Of a stretch of 25,744 nucleotides of DNA, positions 1 to 6,133 are shown one piece after another. Position numbers and translations under genes: made by a program. The notes under the pieces were generated by a model that ran no database searches, was not told the origin of the DNA, and saw only the letters and a list, made by a program, of their open reading frames with translations. Position 1 is the stretch's first letter. Each line of letters opens with the position of its first letter. Origin of the DNA: a virus; the IMG/VR virus record IMGVR_UViG_3300031227_000373, positions 1 to 25,744 of that record. One strand, 5' to 3'.

Positions 1-20
1 CACAGATTATAGGAGTTGAA

Positions 21-233
21 ATGGAGAAAGTTATATCGAAAGAAGTTACCTCAAAAGCAATTGGGGATAGTAAAATCGAGCTAATAGAAACGGTTGATAA
101 AGCTGAGTATATTGCTAAATGCAGAGGACAGCTAGAACATCAATATGAGATTATTGAATTTGCAGAAACAAAAATTGAACAGCTCAAAGCTGAACTTACG
201 AAGTATGAAGCGAAGCCAATAGAGGGCAAGTAG
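21..233 (+). CDS. Small coiled-coil hypothetical protein (70 aa)
   Basis: I do not recognise this gene. The start is supported by a TAGGAG ribosome-binding site at about 10-15. The product is short, charged and probably all-helical: residues 30-62 carry closely spaced Glu, Lys, Leu and Ile residues in a heptad-like pattern, suggesting a coiled coil. There is no signal peptide or membrane segment, and one cysteine. Its stop codon touches the start codon of the next gene, so it is the first visible member of a three-gene group (small coiled coil, membrane protein with HExxH, membrane protein with coiled coil) that precedes the packaging genes. No function can be assigned. Confidence 0.7.
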   Translation: MEKVISKEVTSKAIGDSKIELIETVDKAEYIAKCRGQLEHQYEIIEFAETKIEQLKAELTKYEAKPIEGK

Positions 234-737
234 ATGGATAGAGGTTCCGTTACTGTTGGTATTATCATACTTATCTGCGCTTTACTAGGAATTGGTGGAG
301 CAATTACAGGTGTAGTTCTTTCTGAAGATTCAGTTAGAGCAAAAACTACAAAAACTTATGGTTTAAAAGTTGTTGATAATACAAATAATTTTGACAGAAA
401 GGATATTGATTATTGTGTAGAAGAATCTTGGCACAAAGATATTAAAAATCGATCATTTCATAATTATACTTTTAGTAAATATGTAAAATGTTTAAATCAA
501 TATCTTTATATAATGGAAGATACTTCTTTTAAGGTTAATGGTGTTTGTAAAGACGGAAAACCTAATTGTATTATAGAAGCAAATGGATCTCTGAATCATG
601 CTTCAAAAAAAATAAGATTTGCTGGAGATGTATTTGATTGTAAACTTTTCACTCACGAAGCGAAGCACGGAATTTTACTATGCAACGGTGAAGATTCTGA
701 CTACCTTCATAAACGATCTGATGTTTGGGGTAAATAA
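234..737 (+). CDS. Membrane-anchored Cys-rich protein with HExxH motif; possible small zinc peptidase
   Basis: Residues 8-29 form one hydrophobic, glycine-containing segment (GIIILICALLGIGGAITG), read as an N-terminal signal anchor; it lacks a convincing lipobox. The remaining 140 or so residues look extracytoplasmic, with six cysteines (61, 86, 105, 112, 136, 150), enough for three disulfides. Residues 141-145 read HEAKH, an exact HExxH motif of the kind used by zinc metallopeptidases, in a helix-compatible context (KLFTHEAKHGILL); H159 or acidic residues at 153-156 could supply a third ligand. HExxH can occur by chance and I recognise no family, so the peptidase role is inference. The ATG directly follows the previous stop, and the stop overlaps the next start by one base (TAATG), suggesting translational coupling. 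Confidence 0.75.
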   Translation: MDRGSVTVGIIILICALLGIGGAITGVVLSEDSVRAKTTKTYGLKVVDNTNNFDRKDIDYCVEESWHKDIKNRSFHNYTFSKYVKCLNQYLYIMEDTSFKVNGVCKDGKPNCIIEANGSLNHASKKIRFAGDVFDCKLFTHEAKHGILLCNGEDSDYLHKRSDVWGK

Positions 738-1096
738 TGTCTACTAAGTTTGATATAAATTTTAAGAGAATAACAGGAATAATATTTTTCGGCGCGTTTG
801 TAATAGCATCTCTCTGGGGTATCTTCGAGATGGTAAATAGCCGTCCTGTATCAGCACAAATTAATCAACAAATAAGTAACATTAATACAAAGATAGAGAA
901 AAATGAAGAATGTCTTAATGATTTAACTGTTAAGATAGAACTAGAGTGTCAAAAGATAGAGAATACAAACGAAAATATTGATAATGTAAATAAGAATCTT
1001 GAGAATATAAATATAAAACTTTATGATCTTTCCATCAATCAAGGTACAATGGAGGGAAGACTTAAAATTATTCAGGATTACTTGTTGAAGGATTAA
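737..1096 (+). CDS. Membrane protein with N-terminal TM and coiled coil; i-spanin-like topology
   Basis: The basic N-terminus (residues 1-12) is followed by one transmembrane segment at about 13-33 (TGIIFFGAFVIASLWGIF) and then an almost continuous Asn/Lys/Glu/Ile-rich coiled coil from about 40 to 112, with cysteines at 58 and 70. An N-in anchor followed by a periplasmic coiled coil in 119 residues is the layout of inner-membrane spanins (lambda Rz type). Small tail or membrane-tether proteins can look the same, and no outer-membrane lipoprotein partner is visible in the window, so the spanin idea is only a candidate. The start codon overlaps the upstream stop by one base, which ties its expression to the HExxH protein. 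Confidence 0.7.
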   Translation: MSTKFDINFKRITGIIFFGAFVIASLWGIFEMVNSRPVSAQINQQISNINTKIEKNEECLNDLTVKIELECQKIENTNENIDNVNKNLENINIKLYDLSINQGTMEGRLKIIQDYLLKD

Positions 1097-1097
1097 A

Positions 1098-1820
1098 ATG
1101 GATACACCGGAAAAACTCACAATAAGTTCAGCGCTTACAAACTATTCTGAGAAAAATAGTTCAAGCTGGTTTAATCAGTTAGTACCTTATCTAGAAGGTT
1201 ACGATAATGTTTCTCTAACTGAAACTGAGATTAAACTTATATCTAGGATAACAGAAGAACAGGATGCTGGTATCTTACGTCATATCCCTGTTATTTGTAA
1301 AGGTCCAGATTGTCCTTTCGCGGCAACCTGTCCTTTTATAGCAATTTGGAAGAAGGCAGAGAAAGAAGGAGCTGAGGATGCTAGTAGAAAGCTTCCTTTA
1401 GATCAACCTTGTCCATTAGAAAAAAGAACCTTAATTGTTAGAACGGCTCATTATGCAGATGAATTGAATGTCGCTCCTCAGAATAAAATGGAACTATCTT
1501 TATGTGTAGAGCTTGCCGAACTTGATGTCTTTAGTGAAAGATTAAACTATTATCTTTCGTCTAATCTTAAACAAGCAGAACTGATAGAAGATGAAATCGC
1601 TACTATTACAGAAGACGGAGAAGCTATCTATCGTAAAGTTATCTCCCCTGCTATAGAATTAAAACTCAAACTTGCTGCTCGCCGCTCCAAGATCCAATCT
1701 GATTTACTAGCTACTAGAAAAGCTAAGATGTCTGTTCTTAAAGATACAGGTAAGAATCAAACAGCAGCAGGGCTTATGGCTGAAATTAAGAGTGCATTAG
1801 AAGCTAATAAAAAGGTGTAG
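1098..1820 (+). CDS. Four-cysteine helical protein; terminase small subunit candidate
   Basis: A 240-residue soluble protein with two visible parts. Residues 67-105 carry a cysteine cluster, C67-x4-C72-x5-C78 with C105 farther on (CKGPDCPFAATCPF, then QPCPLEK), suited to a zinc or iron-sulfur site. Residues 130-212 are helical and charged, followed by a basic stretch around ATRKAK (205-210) that could contact nucleic acid. Position at the head of the block leading to the large terminase, size and helical make-up fit a terminase small subunit, but no helix-turn-helix can be shown by eye and the cysteine cluster is not typical of that family. Alternatives are a DNA-binding or virion accessory protein. 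It starts one base after the previous stop and ends two bases before the dual nuclease gene. Confidence 0.75.
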   Translation: MDTPEKLTISSALTNYSEKNSSSWFNQLVPYLEGYDNVSLTETEIKLISRITEEQDAGILRHIPVICKGPDCPFAATCPFIAIWKKAEKEGAEDASRKLPLDQPCPLEKRTLIVRTAHYADELNVAPQNKMELSLCVELAELDVFSERLNYYLSSNLKQAELIEDEIATITEDGEAIYRKVISPAIELKLKLAARRSKIQSDLLATRKAKMSVLKDTGKNQTAAGLMAEIKSALEANKKV

Positions 1821-1822
1821 CT

Positions 1823-4183
1823 ATGACTTCTTTTTCAGAAGCTTATGAACAGAAGCTCGCTCCTGTCTATAAAAAACTAGGAGTCGATAGAACTAGCTTA
1901 GGTTCTAAGGGTTTAAGAAGAGCTGCTTTCTTAGATATTGAAACTACTGGATTAAGTCCTACATTAGATGCAATGCATGAAGCTGCTGTGGCTTATTACA
2001 AGCCCGGTGGTGAGGTTTCAGTCCCATCCCCTATAGGAACTAGGGGTATGTATATCAAACCCGTTACAGCGGCAGGAGAGGTTACACCGTGGGAATCTGT
2101 AAACCCCTGGGTCAAGAAGTCTTTAATAGGAAGATTTGAAGGAAGGAAAGATGCTGATGCATTAGCTCGACAGCTTTATCTTAAGAAGGTAGGTCAAGGA
2201 GTAGAGAGTAAGGGTGCTATAAATCAGATCTATTCTTTATTAAATAAAAGAGATCTATGGGTACAGAACTTACAATTTGAGTCTTCTTTCTTAGAACAGT
2301 TTGGAGATACACGAGATTTCGAAAACTTTATGTTAAAAAATCGCGTATATAATCCTTATCAAGTTAAAGGAAGAGGAGCTAAGAGGTTGTTTACCGCCGC
2401 CCCTGAGATAGACCAATTGGTCTCTAAGGCGTTTGTAGCTACAGGTACAGAAGAAATTTTGGGTGCATGGTCTGACGTTTTTACTAAAGGGTTTGAAAAA
2501 GAATTACCTCGTACTAGAGAATTTACTAGAGTAATAGATCTAATGTCTTTAACTCGTTCTGTTCATGCTATGGCTCAACAAAAAGGTTATATGCAAGCTA
2601 CAGGAGATCTTAGTGGAACTCTAAAAGTAAATACATTTTCAAGATTAATGATGGGAATACCAGAACCTCATACTGCTATTGGTGATGTTAGATTAGAATC
2701 TGTGATGGCAGAGTTCTACTTAAACGTTGGTGAGGCAATGTCTAAAGGAGATGAATTACCTACAGAAGTTGCTAAGTATTTCGAGAACGTAGATAAGGCG
2801 AGTAATTATTTAAGACAAAATACAGCTAAAACTCAGTTATTAGATGCTCATTCTCAATTAGCTACTGAAGGAACTTGGATTGCAAAGATGAATCCAAAAG
2901 AGAGACAGGTTCCTTTTTACGAAGCTGGTACTGGTAAAAAGCTTGGTATGAGAAGTATTTATGTGTCAGAACGGAAGAACCTTGAAGCAATTGAAGATGT
3001 AGCCGAGTTCCTTAATAATAGAAGAGAGAGAAACTTTGGCCGACTTCATGGATTAGATTATAAGAATATTTTAGAAGATCTAAAGAAAGATGTCTTTCCA
3101 AAAATAAGAGAAAATGTTAAGCAGATTGACAATAGTTATATCGTTGGTAATGCAGTTACTGCAAATGACGAAGCAAGAAAAGCTTTTAGAAATGAAGTTG
3201 AACATCAGAAATCTTATTTTACAGCAGAAGGTGATTCAATAATAGATAATGTAAACAAACTTCGAAAGAAAAATTATATTGGAGAATTACTTACACCTAA
3301 AAGACTACTAGTTGGTGGTGGTATATTAGCTGGTGGGGCATTAATATTAGGTTTGCTAATGGGAAAGGATACGGATTCAGATGTTGCAAATGATATTTCA
3401 AGTGAGTATGCGCCTATATCAAGATCTTATAAGATTATGCGAGCCTCTACTCTATCTCATTCAATACCGGAAGTATACCAATCATATACTACAGGTAAAA
3501 CAATAACCAATAAGTTAGCCTTAGCTTCTATGGAAACAGGAACAGCTCTACATAGAGTTATTCAGAAAAGAGCTTTAGCTGCTGGAGTTGCAGCAGATGT
3601 AGAAACTCCAATCTATGATGAGAAAACTGGTATCACTGGCCATGTTGATATTCTATATAAATCAGGTGTAGCGTCTGATGTCAAAACCTTATCTGATAAA
3701 AGATTTCAACAGGCTATGTATCAGGGTGAACCCTTTAGAGAGCATAGGCAACAGGTAGGGTTCTATGCACATGTTTTAGGTCAGCCATACGCTGCTGTAG
3801 AGTATGTAAGCGCAACTGATCCTTCTAAGCATTTAACTTATTCTTGGCGGGATACTGGTCAAGAGTATGAAGAAATGGTATCTAAAGCTGCTGTTGTTAG
3901 ACATATGATACACGATAGTAATATGCCAGTAACACAATATACCTCTCCTTTATATAATAAGATGAAACAAGGATTTGATAAGTTTAATGACTTTATCCTT
4001 ACTTCAAATGATACCGCTCTAAATGCCTATAAAGAAAAGAGAAAAGAATATAATGCTGTACGAAGCGGAACCTTACATGATAGAATACAGAGAGTGCAAT
4101 ATAGCACTAATACAAGGATGCAGCTATTGATGCAAAAAGAGAATGTCGTAAGACATGGACAGATAAATAACAGGGCATATTAG
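1823..4183 (+). CDS. DEDDh exonuclease - membrane segment - PD-(D/E)XK nuclease fusion protein
   Basis: Three regions are visible in 786 residues. The N-terminal DnaQ-like 3'-5' exonuclease has Exo I at 36-43 (FLDIETTG; D38, E40), an Exo II-like stretch at 149-153 (NLQFE, Glu in place of the usual Asp) and Exo III at 283-288 (HTAIGD; H283, D288), making it DEDDh type. Residues 494-514 are a glycine-rich hydrophobic stretch (RLLVGGGILAGGALILGLLM) long enough to cross a membrane. The C-terminal RecB/Cas4-like nuclease has GTALH at 573-577, E594, GHVDIL at 606-611 (D609), SDVKT at 618-622 (D619, K621) and Q644-x3-Y648. I find no cysteine, so there is no Cas4-type Fe-S cluster. The start is supported by AAGGTG just upstream. 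The motifs make nuclease chemistry likely; a packaged, ejected or membrane-bound role is inference from the hydrophobic segment and neighbours. Confidence 0.85.
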   Translation: MTSFSEAYEQKLAPVYKKLGVDRTSLGSKGLRRAAFLDIETTGLSPTLDAMHEAAVAYYKPGGEVSVPSPIGTRGMYIKPVTAAGEVTPWESVNPWVKKSLIGRFEGRKDADALARQLYLKKVGQGVESKGAINQIYSLLNKRDLWVQNLQFESSFLEQFGDTRDFENFMLKNRVYNPYQVKGRGAKRLFTAAPEIDQLVSKAFVATGTEEILGAWSDVFTKGFEKELPRTREFTRVIDLMSLTRSVHAMAQQKGYMQATGDLSGTLKVNTFSRLMMGIPEPHTAIGDVRLESVMAEFYLNVGEAMSKGDELPTEVAKYFENVDKASNYLRQNTAKTQLLDAHSQLATEGTWIAKMNPKERQVPFYEAGTGKKLGMRSIYVSERKNLEAIEDVAEFLNNRRERNFGRLHGLDYKNILEDLKKDVFPKIRENVKQIDNSYIVGNAVTANDEARKAFRNEVEHQKSYFTAEGDSIIDNVNKLRKKNYIGELLTPKRLLVGGGILAGGALILGLLMGKDTDSDVANDISSEYAPISRSYKIMRASTLSHSIPEVYQSYTTGKTITNKLALASMETGTALHRVIQKRALAAGVAADVETPIYDEKTGITGHVDILYKSGVASDVKTLSDKRFQQAMYQGEPFREHRQQVGFYAHVLGQPYAAVEYVSATDPSKHLTYSWRDTGQEYEEMVSKAAVVRHMIHDSNMPVTQYTSPLYNKMKQGFDKFNDFILTSNDTALNAYKEKRKEYNAVRSGTLHDRIQRVQYSTNTRMQLLMQKENVVRHGQINNRAY

Positions 4184-4185
4184 AT

Positions 4186-4998
4186 ATGGGATTTGTTAGG
4201 GAATCAGGCAGAGAAATCGGTGATGTTTTAAAAGCTGGTGCTAGAGAGGCAGCGCAGCTACCTTTCTTAGGTGCTTGGGTTAGTGGTAAAGCTCTTTGGA
4301 AAGGTGTAGGTCATGCCGCTTCTTTAACGGGTTATGGTCTCATACCTGGTTATTATGCAGGTAAGGGTGCAGTTGAATTATCTAAAATGTATATGGGGAC
4401 GCGGAGAGATCTAGCGGGAGCTTTCTACGGCACTAATAAAATGACTCGTGAAGCTCACGGTGCTTTGGAGAGAGTCTTTTGGCCTACAGGTAAAGTAACA
4501 AGGTTTCTAAGTAGAAATCCTTTAGAACATATCAATGCTGGATTAGAAACAACAGCAAGAAGTTTCAAGCCTTCTTACTTAGGTATGGAACTTGGTGTCT
4601 CTACATTATTTGCAGCAATGGCTACTGATTATAGAGACATGTTGAAGCCGGAAGGTTTTGCTCGTGAATTTACTTCTATGTCAATGTATGCTCCCGGTTG
4701 GGTAGCTGGAGGTATGGCAGGAGCAGCGATAGGTTCAGCTATACTTCCTGGTATTGGTACAGCAGTAGGCTATCTTGCAGGTGCTTTTATGGGATCAGAG
4801 ATGACTGAAAGTGTAGCAATGTTACCATGGGAGTTGGCAGAGCGAGGAAAGAAACTTAGATACCAAAGAACTATGCCAACATATATAGATACTCCTAGAG
4901 CAGCTACTTCAAGACAAAGAGCAATGGGAGCTATATATCAAAGTCAATTAAATGCAAGATCTTCTCTTGGTATGGAGGCCATAACTTATCACCGATGA
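4186..4998 (+). CDS. Glycine-zipper membrane-like protein, possible internal or ejected virion protein
   Basis: I do not recognise a named family. The 270-residue product is rich in Gly and Ala and lacks cysteine. Residues 171-203 form a long small-residue hydrophobic run with GxxxG-type spacing (GWVAGGMAGAAIGSAI, then GIGTAVGYLAGAFMG), a glycine zipper able to insert in or oligomerise on membranes; 134-147 and 26-58 are further hydrophobic stretches. The C-terminal 50 residues are basic and polar. It starts two bases after the dual-nuclease gene and overlaps the HNH gene by four bases (ATGA), so all three are coupled. Such proteins near head genes may be internal or ejection proteins that form a channel, but holin-like or membrane-anchor roles are also possible. 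Confidence 0.75.
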   Translation: MGFVRESGREIGDVLKAGAREAAQLPFLGAWVSGKALWKGVGHAASLTGYGLIPGYYAGKGAVELSKMYMGTRRDLAGAFYGTNKMTREAHGALERVFWPTGKVTRFLSRNPLEHINAGLETTARSFKPSYLGMELGVSTLFAAMATDYRDMLKPEGFAREFTSMSMYAPGWVAGGMAGAAIGSAILPGIGTAVGYLAGAFMGSEMTESVAMLPWELAERGKKLRYQRTMPTYIDTPRAATSRQRAMGAIYQSQLNARSSLGMEAITYHR

Positions 4999-5339
4999 GA
5001 AAGAAAAAGAAAAGAAGAAAGATAAAGGTAAGGACTACTCCTGTATTAAGAAGAAAAGTAAGGAAAGTAGTTTATAATAGTGCTGTTTATAAGAAATGGA
5101 GAGCTAAGGTATTTGAGAGAGATTTATTTACATGTCAGATGTGTGGTAAAAAAGGCGGATATTTAGAAGCACATCATATCTTTCCTAAGGCAAAATATCC
5201 CAAATTGGTATTAGTAATAAGTAATGGTATTACACTATGTAAAAAATGTCATATTAAAGTAACAGGTAAAGAACTTAAATATGTCGATAGATTAACGAAG
5301 ATTTTAAAGGATAAAAAGAGATGTTTCAATCGCAAATAA
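4995..5339 (+). CDS. HNH endonuclease next to the terminase
   Basis: A 114-residue HNH nuclease. The first 25 residues are strongly basic (KKKKRRKIKVR) and may bind DNA. The core contains C47-x2-C50 (TCQMCGK), the HH pair at 60-61 (LEAHHIFP), N77 in SNGITLC, and C82-x2-C85-H86, i.e. the His-Asn-His catalytic set in a zinc-stabilised beta-beta-alpha-metal fold. Short HNH proteins encoded beside the terminase and portal of many cos-type phages (HK97 gp74 is the known example) cooperate with the terminase in cutting genome ends; the position here suggests the same job. A free-standing homing endonuclease is the main alternative, but the ATGA overlap with the gene before and the 19-base overlap with the gene after argue that it is an integral member of the operon. 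Confidence 0.88.
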   Translation: MRKKKKRRKIKVRTTPVLRRKVRKVVYNSAVYKKWRAKVFERDLFTCQMCGKKGGYLEAHHIFPKAKYPKLVLVISNGITLCKKCHIKVTGKELKYVDRLTKILKDKKRCFNRK

Positions 5340-6133
5340 ATACTCCTCCAAGTAACAACGCTTGGTCAGGTGCAAGTTTAGCAATAGGTGTGGCAGGAAG
5401 TCTAATGGGAATAGGAGCAGTAGCGAAGTTATGGGGAAGAATTGGACCCAAGACTTCGTCTTTGGCAAGGTCTGGCTCTTTCTGGGGAGATGTTCTTGGA
5501 AAAGCAACTCGTCCCGGTGGAAACTATTCTCCTTTGAGAAGACTGGGTGCAGAATTTGTAGGACCCGGTGGAGCAAAGGGATTTGGAAAAAGTGCGTTGA
5601 ATTACTTTTCAGGAGCTGGATATGCAAATAGAGGTTTTGTAGGTGGAGCAAGAACAGGTGGATTACTTGCTGGAAGCATGGCCTTATCTTATGCAAACCC
5701 CTTTACTGATTCTGGTGATATAAGTGGAACTCTAGGGACAGCAGGAATGCTTCTTGGTGGTTCTGCTTTGTATAAATTTGGTAGAAGAGGTTATGCAAAT
5801 AAATTTATGAAACCTGACGCTATAAGAAAAGATTTGAGTGTAGCTAGAACTCGTGCTAAAAAAGCTTTTGGCCCAATTGGTAGAACTCTTAATAGTCCTA
5901 GTACTAATAAGCCTGTGCAATCTATCAGTGATTATTTTTCTAGTATGGGTGCTTCACCTGGAGCATCTAAAAGTGTGCATGGTAGAAAAGGAGCTATACC
6001 TCGACAGTCCACAGTTATGTCTATGGCTGGTGGCGGAGGTATGATGCCTTCAATGAATGTACAGAATATAAGTAGAAGAAAATACAGTGCTCCTAATTTT
6101 ACAGATGCAAGTATAGGTGGATTCTTTAAGTGA
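5321..6133 (+). CDS. Glycine-rich protein with several hydrophobic segments, possible internal virion protein
   Basis: Unrecognised 270-residue protein, the same length as the other glycine-zipper protein and likewise free of cysteine. Hydrophobic small-residue segments lie at about 17-38 (GASLAIGVAGSLMGIGAVAKL), 109-124 and 136-152. The middle and end are basic and Gly/Ser-rich, with a low-complexity MAGGGGMMPSMN stretch at 235-246 and a conspicuous aromatic C-terminus (IGGFFK). The start at 5321 overlaps the HNH gene by 19 bases and has AAAGG about 10 bases upstream; a shorter start at 5405 (M29) is possible but would leave a gap unlike the rest of the operon. Its stop overlaps the GTG of the terminase gene. 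A membrane-active virion role is inferred from composition and context only. Confidence 0.75.
   Translation: MFQSQINTPPSNNAWSGASLAIGVAGSLMGIGAVAKLWGRIGPKTSSLARSGSFWGDVLGKATRPGGNYSPLRRLGAEFVGPGGAKGFGKSALNYFSGAGYANRGFVGGARTGGLLAGSMALSYANPFTDSGDISGTLGTAGMLLGGSALYKFGRRGYANKFMKPDAIRKDLSVARTRAKKAFGPIGRTLNSPSTNKPVQSISDYFSSMGASPGASKSVHGRKGAIPRQSTVMSMAGGGGMMPSMNVQNISRRKYSAPNFTDASIGGFFK

Noticed and set aside
11-250. Lipobox in the HExxH membrane protein (IILIC around residue 15) making it an o-spanin
   Set aside because: The residue before Cys is Ile rather than Gly, Ala or Ser, and the Cys lies in the middle of the hydrophobic segment rather than at its end.
3526-3800. Reading the C-terminal nuclease of the dual-nuclease protein as a true Cas4 of a CRISPR system
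   Set aside because: The protein contains no cysteine, so it cannot hold the Cas4 iron-sulfur cluster, and there is no repeat-spacer array or other cas gene in the window.
5304-5696. Minus-strand open frame of 130 codons opposite the 5321 gene
   Set aside because: It lies antisense inside two well-supported plus-strand genes, has a His/Leu/Phe-rich composition typical of antisense frames over Gly/Lys codons, and no ribosome-binding site supports it.
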